Assembly (NCBI RefSeq): GCF_001949145.1
Contig: NW_019091381.1
Location: 1,245,913-1,309,912, forward strand
Length of the DNA stretch: 64,000 bases
Source of the DNA: Acanthaster planci
Taxonomy: Eukaryota > Echinodermata > Asteroidea > Valvatida > Acanthasteridae
Direction: 5' to 3'
The translations under genes were made by a program, and so were the position numbers. Shown here one piece after another: positions 40,525 through 52,344 of the stretch (its first letter is position 1; every line of letters begins with the position of its first letter). The notes beneath the pieces are model-generated. The model worked only from the letters and a program-made list of their open reading frames with translations, did no database searches and was not told the origin of the DNA.

Positions 40525-43500
40525 GTAAGTTAACCATGTCGATTTTTTTTATAATTATGAACCTGCGTTATTCAATTTTTCCTTCAGTTGAGCGGCACTT
40601 CAATTTTTGGAGTAAACCCTTGGAAATCGTCAAGGAAGTGGGAAAATTCAGACCCAATGTTATTTTTCAAAAGTGTAGTTGTGCTTACAACGGGACATTA
40701 ATTTATTTCAGTGATCTCTTGAAACTGATAATGATATTACCAGGGAACTTCAGAAAACTCGAATTTTATTATTTTATTTCTTGTACCGAAACTTGAGATT
40801 ACTAAAAACTACTGACACCTAAAGAAAGAAAACATTCAGTTTAGAGTTAGAAGGAAATTAAATCCTATATTCTGGGAGTGAAAACATAGGCCACCCAATG
40901 ACTCTTTCCCTTTCTTTTTTAGTTGGAAGCGTCTGTACTTCATGACTACTTTAAGAACCTTCGTTTTGATTGGAAGTTCTCTTTTTTAGGGATAACTTCA
41001 ACTGGGCAATGGTTTCAGGAAAAATCAACTTTTTTGTCAAACGCCCCTGTATTTACTAAGACATTCAAATGCGCTGAGCATAATCCGTCCTGTTATTCTA
41101 ATGTTTCATAATGAATTTTACGGAGTATTGCCTGATTTATTTTATCAAAAATCAGTTTCATTTGGCCAAACGTAAATAATCAAGAGGATGTTAAAATTCA
41201 TTCTTCACTCATGGGGTGACGGCATTCATTCATCAAATTTTGTACTGTACTGCAGTGTCTTTCCTTTTTAATTAAAATGAAAGGAAACTAACCAAGTCAA
41301 GTTATTAAGCTCAGGTGGTGTTGAAAAATGGTAGTTTCTAGCATTATTTTCAAATTTTGAAATCATTAAAATGAAACTTGAACGAGGCTAAATACTTTAG
41401 CGGGCGCCACCCAATTCAAGGGAAATTCTCAGCTCAGCCAGGCAGAGACGCTCAAAAAGTATCCCCCACAAATTCCTTCGAAAAGAGGGGTCTGTGTGGG
41501 CCAAGAAATTGTGGTATTGTGTAAGTATGGCCCAAATCATCTCTGTAGATTCGGGGGCTCCCGTCTGGGAGCAAAGCAGACAAAATGTGATTGCAATTTG
41601 TCAGAAGAGCCTCAAAACGGTGAAGGCCAGGATGTCATTTGAAAAATGGCTGCTGAGAAGACTTGGGAACATTCCCTTTTTGGGGGGGGGGAGTTTTTTG
41701 GGGCAGATAATCAAAACCTTAATTGGTTAATTTACTAAAAACTGAAAATCAAATGAAATCTGAGGGACCAAAGAACAAACTGTTTTTTGTTTGACAGACC
41801 TCAGGGACTTCGTTTGCCCGCAATGGGACTCCAAACTTTGTTGATTTTACACTGTTTTCAATGGGGCTTGAATGAGTGCAGTTCACCTAGTTGGTCTGGG
41901 AAGAGGCCCTAGGTCTAGTGGATAATGGCGGCCTACCTTTGGTGAGAGTTTCCGTGCAGTTTGATNNNNNNNNNNNNNNNNNNNNNNNNNNNNNNNNNNN
42001 NNNNNNNNNNNNNNNNNNNNNNNNNNNNNNNNNNNNNNNNNNNNNNNNNNNNNNNNNNNNNNNNNNNNNNNNNNNNNNNNNNNNNNNNNNNNNNNNNNNN
42101 NNNNNNNNNNNNNNNNNNNNNNNNNNNNNNNNNNNNNNNNNNNNNNNNNNNNNNNNNNNNNNNNNNNNNNNNNNNNNNNNNNNNNNNNNNNNNNNNNNNN
42201 NNNNNNNNNNNNNNNNNNNNNNNNNNNNNNNNNNNNNNNNNNNNNNNNNNNNNNNNNNNNNNNNNNNNNNNNNNNNNNNNNNNNNNNNNNNNNNNNNNNN
42301 NNNNNNNNNNNNNNNNNNNNNNNNNNNNNNNNNNNNNNNNNNNNNNNNNNNNNNNNNNNNNNNNNNNNNNNNNNNNNNNNNNNNNNNNNNNNNNNNNNNN
42401 NNNNNNNNNNNNNNNNNNNNNNNNNNNNNNNNNNNNNNNNNNNNNNNNNNNNNNNNNNNNNNNNNNNNNNNNNNNNNNNNNNNNNNNNNNNNNNNNNNNN
42501 NNNNNNNNNNNNNNNNNNNNNNNNNNNNNNNNNNNNNNNNNNNNNNNNNNNNNCCTTTTTCAAAAGATACTGTGGGGGCACTTTTAATGCTAATGAGCTG
42601 GTCAGAAATTCTCACCTAGTGAATTAGTGGTCTGCACCCTTTGACCATTAACATCAAAAAATAAGCATCGACACTCCCCTTCAGAAGGTCTTTTCTGGGT
42701 CACAGGCAGGGCCTGGGCAAGCCATGCAGGCACCAGTTGATGTAAAAAAATACAGGAAGACTCGCATCTGGACAATGTTTGTACACAGTTGAATGGCAGT
42801 TGGCCAGGGACCGGCTCGATTATTTTTCCTTGCTCAGGGGAGGCCCCGTTAAAGGTAACTAAACCAGGCTGTTAATGTTCAGCATGATCAGAGGTAGGAT
42901 TAATAAGCAAACACTGCGTACACAGGAGACGTCAGTGACTCCGTTAACAGTTACAAAAATGTCAGACTTTGTAATGGTTGCAATTTTCTCTCAAAAGTCT
43001 TTTGTTCAGTCTGTTCGATTTAAATTTGGACATGATTTCTCATTATGATATTTGATGGGTTTGTGTATCATTTGGCAATTGTATTAGCAGGTTTGGATCA
43101 ACTTTTTAAAATTAATTTTGTGTTTCACGTTCAACCTCGAGGAAGGATTCCTTCCTCCATGGTTCGGACAGGGTCCTCTTTCCCAACACTTCTTCAGAAC
43201 ACACCTGCAAGCAGGGCTTACTTTAATGTCTCATCATATGTTAATATCAGCATAGTACTAAATTTATAGAGACCCCAAGGAACTTCGTTTAATTTCAGAA
43301 CTTGTGACGAAGAACAAATCTTCACCCAAACAGGCTCCAATGGAGACACTTTCACCCTGTCTGTTATCCCCTCTGGCTTTGTCAGAGCTGCATGGACAGT
43401 CAGGGCAGTTTCAAAGTCAGCAGATGTTGGACTTAACCATGCAACATAACCATGGAGGTTCCTTTCTCCATGCAGTAACAAATGGGTGTTTTTAAGATTG

Positions 43501-46500
43501 CAGTTCATGCTAGGATTTAGGAAGCATAATTTTGACTGTTGATGACGATATTGGCCTCAGCTTCCACAAACAGCGAACTTTGGGTGATTGTCTTGTCAGG
43601 TGGCAGCGATGTCTGCTTAATAATGCAACAAGTTGGAGTAATGTAGCTTGGGGTGTCTGCCCGCTTGAAATGCAGCAAGGGTGTCATAAGTACATGTAGT
43701 CCAGGGGGGGTGAGAATTCAGCTCTTTAGCTGACTTCAGCTTCTTTTTTTTTTAAATGTGAACCCTAAATTTCAACTTTTTTTGTACACCTGGTCTTAGC
43801 TCCACAAATAGGGCTCTAGTGGCTCCCTTTTACAATCTGTCTCTTATCTCTCGCCACCAGATAAGAGACAGATTGTAAAAGAGAGCCACTACAGCCCTAT
43901 TTGTGGAGCTAACCTGGTCTGTACAAAAGTATGGGAACTTTTTACATTTCAGATTTTGCTAGCTGTTTTCAGTTTTAATTTGAAGTGGCTACTCACACCC
44001 CTAGTAGTCCCTGTGATGTTGATTTCACCTCATGATGAGCTCATAAAGCCAACGTTTATTTAGCTGTGTGTTTATTTGTCTGCTTGTGTGAAATTTGATA
44101 AATGATGTACACTTCCAATTCCAGCTACCAGCATTTTGAGCAAAAAAATCTTACCAAGCAGTGAATTTAAATTGCAAAAATGTCATCATTATTATTCATT
44201 CAAAAAATTATTTTCATGTTTGGCTGATAGTTATAAGTGAAAGATTCAAGCCTGGTCTGAAAGGAAGGACAGTGAAGCCCAAAAAAAAGTCTTTTCTGTT
44301 ACACAGACAAAATTAGCGTGAGTGGGCACAGTCATTTTGAAAGGAATCTTAATTTTTTATCTATACATTTTTTGGGGAGGGCCAAAAAAATTGTAACGTC
44401 ATTGTGGGTACATGTTCGTGCTAATATACCTCATGTTAATGGCTCCATATACTCACTGGTTGAGTGAGTTTACTGTGCTTGAAATCAGAAAGCACGTATG
44501 GTTACAGTACAAAAGCAAGCCACACAAAAATTGGGACTTGGACTCGATTCAGAGCTTTCTAAGTTGAGTTGAGTAACCAGAAAGGGGAGACCTCAAAAGT
44601 TTGAAATAAAAAAACACTGACTCCGAGAAGAGAGAAAAATTGACTAAGCTTTGAATCCACATACAGAGCAAACTAAAAGGCCTAAAGCAAACACAAGGGC
44701 CCCTTGTTTGATAAGTAGAAAAGTGGGCGTGGAACTCAGTATTCTTCACGAGTTGGTGGCAGGGTGGATTATTGGGGTAAAAGCTATCACATATTCCTAG
44801 CATAGACTCGTTTTTCTCCTCCAGGTCTGTGTTCCTAGTTTGCGCATAAACCAATGTATCAGGGTGTGCTGTGTTGCAGTACAAACTTCATATTTGCCAT
44901 CATTTTTAATGATCTCGGGAAAGGAGGTTTTATTCTCTCCAGAAAGGAAATAAATGTCATCATTTGCAGGGAATAAAAAGACCATATACTGACATTAATT
45001 GGAAATATACAATTTCACAGCCCGCATGTCTGCTTATTGGAAGCATGAGCAAAAGTAATTTACTCATTCTCAATAAAAAAAAACATTAAAACCACAGTGA
45101 GACTGATGGAATGTTAACACTTCAACATATATTTGGAATGTTTATATACATCAGAGCAGGCATGGTTCCAAATGAACTTAGAATATTTAGAAACCTGATG
45201 AAAATTTCATTCAACTTACAGTAAATAAAGTGTGTGGAAGGGTGTGGGTCATTTGGATAGGCCCGGTGTACCAGCTTAAAATAACTTGCCGGCTGAGACA
45301 CTTCAGTTTCATTCTGTGTTGGTCATAAAAAGTTCCAGGAAACCATTGTTAAATTGAAAAGGCCGGGCCTAATGTGTCTGAACATTTGTGGCATTGACAG
45401 ACTTTAAAATTCCGTTGGCATTTAACAGCACTAGCTTAGACCAACAAAACAACAACACAAGAAACAGAAGAATTGAATCATTCTGCTTTTCAGGTCAACT
45501 GTCTCAGTGCATTCTGGGAAATGTGCAGTATCACATGGGAAAGCTTTGCGTACACAAATGTTCTAAAGATTACACAAACACATGAGTGACCTGTTACAGC
45601 TGTGAGGCATTATAAATTAAATAGCACAGAAAGGAGAGAATCCACCCCCTCCTCGTAAGTCAGAGTAAACATAACTATTAAAAATACCAGGCTTGACATT
45701 TCAGAGACCAATAACTACTACCCGGTACCATGTTTTGAATCATTGCTTCATGTCAGTTCAATTCAATTCAAATCTTGTTCATTTATCACTGTCTTGCAGC
45801 CTTGTGGCTCAGTTGGAAACAGCATAACATACAAGTAAACATTTACAAACAACAAATATAAATTATTAAAATTACTTCTGGTCCAGGTTAATGTTGTACT
45901 TCCACAGGCTCATTTCTTAGCCAGTTTTTTGTAGGTGAAGGTTAATGTCAGTATTCCTTGAAATTTTAAATTGTCCTGAAGTTAGAAGACTGGAGGCGTA
46001 ATTGGGATCTGACTCTGTGTCCAGACTTTATGACATGTTTGCATAAGGTTTTGCCCTGGGGTCATATGTTTGAGGTGGTCAAACAAATTGGCCAATATTC
46101 TAGTGTCTCTAACAAAAGTGAGTTTTTTTCCAAGGCGTAAATAAATTCTATGTTTTCCATTTTTCCAAATTTCCCCTCTAAAATAAATCGATCTTGTATT
46201 CTGTGTCCCCCTTAACCATTCTGAAGGAAACTGATCTATTTCAAAATATCTTTATTGCTTTTCCTTCCATCTTTGTCTGCTTTAAGTGTGAGGTGATAAA
46301 ATTCAGCAGAAAAGCCTGAGGTTGTCACTAAAATCAAAGATGTGGGCCACCCCACACTTGAATGGGTAGGGGAAAACCCTATTTATTCCTCGATGGTGTA
46401 AGTTTGTATTTATGTGAAAGGGTGTTCAATAAATATTGAACACCATGCTGCATGCCTACCTAGTGTCTAGCAAAGGATAGTTTGAACCATCTGTTAAGGA

Positions 46501-49500
46501 GAAACGACAAAAAAAGTGGAGATTTTTTTATTCAAATCTCCACCTCTTGATTCGTTTCTCTGACTTAAACAGCGACCCCTCCCTCCACTGTTGTTCAAAA
46601 AGGCTTTACTGGTGCTTTGAGATGAATCCATCATTTGTCCAGCGTTGGGTGGCCTTGTATATTTGCATGTACAATGCACATAAAAGCTTTATTCCTGTCC
46701 CAATTAAGCCATCATGATTGAGGAACTCCTGGGCTGGGTGCACTACTATTTCATTCACAGGCGCATACATGCTTAACATAAAGTTACAGACATGTAGTCG
46801 ACACCATCAGTATATGGCACGGTCCATATGGATAAATCTATATGTTAGTTGCAGAAATACGCTAAATTTAAGTTAGCAAAGGCTATCAATATGACTGTAC
46901 GGAGCTGGGGACCTTTTACACCAACTACAAATAAGTTTCCCAAGTGACTAATTTGAAAACTACAGTTAGATGTCTCTTCAAATGAAGATTACGTTTACAA
47001 CTTTAGAAGTACAAGCTTACTCTTTGAAATTCCTCAGTCACCAAAGAAAATTCTGTCGATTGAAAATTACTTGCATTTGGAATATCATCTCATTCATCTG
47101 GGAAGTATCATACGTAAGTTTCTAAACGATTAATCCGTTTTGCAAAATCGTACATGAATTGTGATTGTTGAAGTTGGTTTTAAAAGTTGTTTAATAACAG
47201 AGAAAGAGGTAAAACTGAGCTTTAATCGAAAGTAAAGTTGCTACATGTGAGTTTTAAAATAAATACACAAAGAAAAAGGATAAAGATAACAAAAATTATA
47301 CATTACCATTAGAATAAATATCTATATTAAAATGAAAAAAAAAACTAAAATGGAAGGAACATGTAAAATAAAACTAAAATTCAAAAGGTATGTAAAAATG
47401 AAGGAGACACCTTAACAATATATAGTGCAACGTAAGGAGCGGTTCACTTTTGTTGAAAGTCGCTGATCTCAACAGAAAACGTCACTACGTCAAATCTAAA
47501 AATTTGAGTGTTAACCGTATTGAACGTCTAAAACAATCTGCTTTATTGTTCAGAGCATTTCTTACCGTGTTTGACCATGTAATTTAATATCACAAGTGAT
47601 TTTTCTTTGTGTATCAAGTGGCTTTTGAAGAATGTCCACACTCTACATTCTTAAAAACTTTACATTCTTTTAAAAATGTATAGTTAACTGTACATTCTTA
47701 AGATTAATCGACACTTTACTGAATAGGGTGACGTCACAAGAGTGGTTTAAGCATAGTTCTTACATTTCTAGATTGTAAACATCATCACAGAACCACTTTT
47801 ATATTGCACATTCATTTTGCAGGACCACTTTGTAATGATCCAGCCTACAGCTTGGACTGGTCAGAAGATGACATAAGCAACTCCACCCACTGCCAGTGTA
47901 TAGAGGAATTTGACGGTCCTCTCAGTGAACAAAGAGTAACCCAAAACAATGCGAGTTGTGTCCAGTGTGAGTGTGCACCGGGTATGATAACTGTTGATTA
48001 AACTTTGTGATGAGATTTGACAGTTCATATTAAATAGGAGGGTTTCTAGAAAGTTTTAGACCACTTTGAATCAGTGTTGTTGACTCGAGTCGCAGACTGG
48101 GACTCGAGTTACTAGTTTTTGGACTTGAGAAAAACTTGACTTGGAAAAATTTGATTTGCAACTTGACTTGATTTGGGAATTTTTTATGAGAAACGTTAGT
48201 TTTGGAGGAACAGGAACATTAGTTACAACTTACACCAAGTTTATCAAGCCAGCTTGATGTGGCACTAGTTTCCCATAGAAGAACTTACTAGGAAATCTGC
48301 CCATTGACTGTCAAGTATTAGGGGGCCTAAGATGTAATGATGAGTCCAATATGGGGTATTCCATAAAATAGATGCACACAAAAGGCTAGCACCATCTTTC
48401 CATTTGCATAGAATATGTAGTTATTCCAGCCCCTGGTCAGTTTTGTTCGGGGATAATTGGACAATAAGCCTACGCAAATTTGTTCTGACCACAGATAGCC
48501 ACTGTGAAATCAAGTTACCAGACTGTGCCAGCAACCTGTGCCAAAACAATGCAACTTGCCAGGATCAAGACCACAGCTGTGAGTGCTACTTCAACTGCAC
48601 CAATGCTGTTTATAATGGTACCATCAGCTATCTATGTGATTGCTCCGCTGGCTTCAGCACCATCTGCGAGCTGAAAATCAACTGGTGTAGCAGCAATTGC
48701 ACCAGTACAACAGACACATTTCTTTGCAGTTGTGGAATGGGATACACAGGTAAAATGTGGAGAGAATTGTCAACTTCTTTTCAGTGTCTTGTATAGAAAA
48801 TGTAAAATTCAATATGGCATGTTTATGGCTTGTTATGTTCAAGCTCAGAAGGCAGAACATTATGTGGACTTGAGGTATGTTCTTAGCAACAAATTAGTAT
48901 TTTTCTAAGAACTTAAAGAACAGGATGTTTAAATTATTGCTTATAAAACGACAAATTCCCATGGGTGTATTTGGGTTTTCTTTACAGGTGGCATTTTCTT
49001 TGAATTCAGAGCGTGATAAATTAATTTGTTCATTTAAGACAGATCACAAGTTACTTGATGGTGTTGGGGGCTATTCCAAACTGACACAAGGGGTGTCTCA
49101 ATGTTTACCTTAGGAGTACCCCCAACAAAAGCCTTAGAAAAACCTATAAACCTTTGGAGCTATGTTTCTGGGCCTTTGTTGGTGCCTAAAAAATGGATAT
49201 TGATATAATGGGTCGCATGTAGGATGAGTTGGCTGCCCAGATTTCGGTACCTGACACACCATGATGAATAAATTCCTTCTGGCTGAGGTATGCACACACA
49301 CCAGTATTTCTGTCTTTGTGTGTATTTCATGTTTTCTGCTTATAAAAGCCTTATAAAAAACCTTAAAAAACTTTAAGGTAAACTTTGGGTTACCTCGTTT
49401 AATTTTGAATCCTTCTGTAATTAACTTTTCACTAAGTCATCTGTTAGGTTAATCATTTGGTCAGGGTTGTAGGATTATCGCAAGTGTGTCAAGCGTTTGA

Positions 49501-50300
49501 AATACATCCAACTCCAGGCACGTTCTGTGAAATCAAGTTACCAGACTGTGCCAGCAACCTGTGCCAAAACGGAGCGACGTGCCAAGATCTAGACTATGGC
49601 TACAAGTGTCACTGTGCTGATGGTTACAGCGGTGATGACTGTGAGACTGACATTGATGAGTGTGCTGTGGAGCCGTGTGAAAACGGTGGCAATTGCACCA
49701 ATGCTGTCAATGATTTTATTTGTAACTGCACCGGCACTGGTAAGTTCAAGGCCTTTAAAATACCCAAGATGGTCAATTTCAAAAGGTTGCTGCAAACTCA
49801 CTTGGCATTTTGATTCTCATCTTAATTATCAATTTGTTTGGGTTTCAATCAATCAAAGTTTCAATCAAGATTGTTTGGGTTTTGAGTTTAGTACAGGTCC
49901 TTTCTCAATGTCCTAGTCTTTTCATGTTTCCAAATTCTCTTTTCTCTACAAATTCATTCTCCTTATCTACTTCCTCTGCCCCTGCGTTTACCTTCAACCA
50001 GATTACCATGGAAACACCTGCTCTGACATTGATCATGAAAACACCACAATCAACCCACATCTCAACAACACCAGTACCAACATACCAGGATCTGATCAGG
50101 CCATCAAGCCAGCTCTGATTGTTGGAATAGTGGGCGGGGCAGTTGTCATTATCATCATCATCTTGGGCATCTTCCTCATCAAAATCAAGAAGAGGAGGTC
50201 TGCCAGAGGCACTTACAACCCCAGACTTCACGAGATGTCTAGGGGCAGGGTAGTAATGGATGACATCCTCAAATTGCCTCCGCAAGAGAGGCTCATATAA
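40455..50300 (+). CDS. Short Crumbs paralog (predicted 334 aa, five exons) beside the full-length gene
   Basis: A partial tandem duplicate of the upstream crumbs gene. Usable exons: 40455-40524, 47823-47981, 48495-48749, 49518-49739 and 50002-50300. All have AG/GT borders and phase-1 joints, total 1005 nt, with no internal stop. The predicted protein has a signal peptide (about 1-23), degenerate EGF segments (24-160), two intact EGFs (161-242), a cysteine-free stalk with NTT, NNT and NTS glycosylation sites (243-272), a transmembrane helix (273-295) and a 39-residue Crumbs tail ending ERLI. The laminin-G exon (43172-43685) is inactivated and must be skipped; most EGF and all three later laminin-G exons are missing. 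It could be an expressed short Crumbs or a recent pseudogene. The intact tail, full tail length and consistent phases favour function, but no transcript evidence is available. The 588-N gap lies in its first intron. Confidence 0.65.
40525..43171 (+). other. Short crumbs intron 1, first part, with an assembly gap
   Basis: No exon is recognised. The 588-N gap at 41966-42553 could hide one. Short frames in the region carry no domain pattern. Confidence 0.5.
41966..42553. other. Assembly gap (588 N)
   Basis: A run of N. Open frames reported across it are meaningless. Confidence 0.99.
43172..43685 (+). pseudogene. Dead laminin-G exon of the short crumbs
   Basis: Clear DNA homolog of exon 2 of the full-length gene (7212-7748), with the acceptor context kept (ACAG|GG) and the first 32 codons open. 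It then has TAG at 43267-43269 where the intact copy has CAG, several indels, and a deletion of about 45 bp near the end. The donor GTAAGT has become ATAAGT (43686-43691). Because flanking exons are phase 1, leaving this exon out keeps the frame. Intron sequence after the donor is still homologous to that after 7748. Confidence 0.92.
43797..43911. mobile_element. Hairpin MITE, copy 1, with 8-9 bp target duplication
   Basis: Ends TAGCTCCACAAATAGGGCT and its reverse complement are perfect, and nearly the whole element folds on itself around ACAATCTGTCTCTTATCT. The direct repeat ACCTGGTCT flanks it (43788-43796 and 43912-43920), consistent with an 8-bp hAT-type duplication. It interrupts intron sequence that is continuous after exon 2 of the intact gene, so it inserted after the duplication. 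Confidence 0.8.
43921..47822 (+). other. Short crumbs intron 1, second part
   Basis: The first ~150 bp still match the sequence following exon 2 of the intact gene (TAGTCCCTGTGATGTTGAT, then CTCATAAAGCC). The rest is AT-rich with no recognised exon. No counterpart of exon 3 is visible. Confidence 0.6.
47823..47981 (+). CDS. Short crumbs exon: degenerate EGF (counterpart of exon 4)
   Basis: 159 nt, open, phase 1 at both ends, with acceptor CATTTTGCAG and donor GTATGA matching exon 4 of the full-length gene (14440-14658). It encodes GPLCNDPAYSLDW ... CQCIEEFDGPLS ... CVQCECAPG. Three cysteines of the first EGF are lost (one to Trp, one by deletion, one to Ser), so this EGF cannot fold normally. 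In-frame deletions total 60 nt. Confidence 0.65.
48495..48749 (+). CDS. Short crumbs exon: fused remnants of exons 19 and 18
   Basis: 255 nt, open, phase 1. Its start matches exon 19 ([15 protein letters not shown]) and its end matches exon 18 (CELKINWC ... [17 protein letters not shown]), in the reverse of their genomic order. The following intron also starts like intron 18 (GTAAAATGTGGAGAGA). EGF spacing is partly retained, with one cysteine lost by a 12-nt deletion. Confidence 0.65.
49518..49739 (+). CDS. Short crumbs exon: two intact EGFs, near-identical to exon 19
   Basis: 222 nt with only two base differences from 33227-33448, and the same first ~15 intron bases after the donor. The upstream intron is not similar. 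All cysteines are present; the second EGF is completed by the last exon (GNTC). Confidence 0.8.
50002..50300 (+). CDS. Short crumbs last exon: stalk, transmembrane helix and Crumbs tail
   Basis: 299 nt in one exon, fusing the start of exon 20 (GNTCS, then the EGF with its cysteines replaced) directly to exon 21 sequence. The helix (starting ALIVGIVGG, about residues 273-295) is followed by a 39-residue tail with RSARGTYNPR, DDILKLPP and terminal ERLI. TAA stop at 50298-50300. Compared with the full tail, GTY, P and ERLI are kept. Confidence 0.78.
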
Positions 50301-50578
50301 AAGCTATGTACTTATCAACCTCGTTCCGATGATGTTGAACCCTATTTGACTTCAGCTGGAACAAGTTGTTCTGCTGGGAACACATGTTCCAGAATTTGTA
50401 TCCTTGTGAAGAGGATGCTTTGTTCTTGTGTGTCTGCACAAGGCACTTTATTTCAGCTCAGCAGTACCTGCACAATTGGACTGGGGAAGATTCTGAAATG
50501 CCCCACTTGAAAGTGTTGAGTAAGTTAAAGCCCCAGTCAAGCTGTGAAGATCTTAAATGCAACTGGAATGCTGTCTTT

Positions 50579-51175
50579 TTAACGACTTCCTGCCGGGGAC
50601 TCCGGGAATCAGAGACGTATGCTTTATATGCGTGAACGGGGTCTCCGAACTCGTACAAAGGAAACAGGGCCCTGTAACAAAAGACTGTACTCCGAACAAA
50701 AGACCAGGCTGCTGGGCATTAGCAACATTTTTCACTCTCAAAAGTGGTGATAATCCAGCCTTGTTTTGAAACCGTATACCAGGGTTCGGGGCATTTATAG
50801 CGAGCGGATTACCACCGGGGACAAAAGCGCTCCATCACCGCAGCAATGAGCCACACAGCACTGCTGCACGTTAATCTGGCCCCTATTGAAAAGAGGTCAG
50901 CAGTGCACTGAGCCAGGTTCGTGAACAAAAGAAAGTTACATAACATCGCACAATCTGGGCTCTTTTTACAAGGCTGCAAGCCTGGCTGAAATACTCGGGC
51001 GTCAGTGAAGGTCACCTGTCAACTTAGAGTAGTGCCTAAAGATTACTATGTTTGGCTATAAGCGTCCGTTAAATGAAATGATGAATTTTTGAAGAATTTT
51101 GAAAACGGAAAAAATGATAATTATGCCGGCCCAGCATCATCAACATTGAAAAATGCCCCAGCATGAAGTGGTTAA
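50579..51175. mobile_element. TTAA-flanked non-autonomous element, copy 1
   Basis: Flanked by TTAA at 50579-50582 and 51172-51175. It is the reverse-complement relative of 55636-56187; shared blocks include GGACAAAAGCGCTCCA and GAACAAAAGAAAGTTACATA. TTAA duplication is characteristic of piggyBac-type transposition. No transposase is present. Confidence 0.72.
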
Positions 51176-52344
51176 GAAAACAAAATCTTGATCATTTTCA
51201 AATGACGGTCTTATAGTTGTCGTAAACGTACGCGCGAACTTTCTTTTGTCCGTTACATTTTTTCTGTGATTTTTAATCATTCATCTACTCTAGGGCAAGA
51301 GTTTACTTTTATTGTTGTGAAGACCAGCCGCAGGTTGTTGCTCTAGAATTAAATTTTGTAACAAAAAATCAGAGATGCTGAAAGCTTGTAAAAGGTTTGG
51401 TTCAGCTGGACTTTATCTGCCATGTCCAAGTATTATTCACGAAGTATTTTGCAGTACTTTTGTAAAACTATTTGAGATGTACATAGATTGCTTCCTATAT
51501 TCTGCATTGTCACTGTTCCTGCAATGGGACTATAATATTTTCATAACGGATATATTTTACGGCAATTGTGTTATAAGTTTCAATTTGTTTTGCCATCTCA
51601 TTCCTGCATTTTACAAAGTGACAGATTTTTTTTTTGTTATTTTAATGGAACTTACTTTTCGATAATTTTCCCAACAGTTTTCTTCTTTGATTTAGTAGCA
51701 GTTTGAACAACTCATAAATTTGTGTTTTTCTACATTTCAAATCTGATGTTTTAATTGAAGTCAAAAGCCACTTTCAATTTTGTTAAAAGTTTTAACCAGC
51801 ATTCATTTCACACTTTGTTCACATCTCAGAAACAGCATCAATACATTGCAGTTGAAAATAAAAATTATGTATAGGTCAAGTTGGGTGTTACGCTTTTTAG
51901 TACACAGAATCCAATCAAATCGACAAAGAACTCGTGTTTGACTCCACAAGAATCTTTAGGTATGCCATGGTTTATTCAAGACTGGAATGTGAGTTTGTGC
52001 TTGTAAATTTGACAGCTGAGCTGCTCCAGCAGGAGGCCGACATTTTTAAGTATTTTCTTGGAAAATGCAAAGATAAGTCTACACATATGTAGATCTAACT
52101 AAAATGACTTTAAATTATTTATGTAAACTGTACAACTGCACAGGTTTGAGTCTTCATTAGAGAAATACGCCTTAAGAAAATAGCTGAGCATACCATGTAA
52201 AGGTCATGTGACCAAGTGTTGGTTTTTTTTCAGAACCACAAATAGGCATGTTACCTGACAAAGATGTGTGCGTTTGTTATGTAGGGTAATGCCTTCAATA
52301 TAGGGTTTGCAAGGCTGCACTCTTGCAGACTGAAGCTTGATTCA

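Noticed and set aside
41883-42619. Open frames on both strands across 41966-42553
   Set aside because: Artefacts of the N gap.
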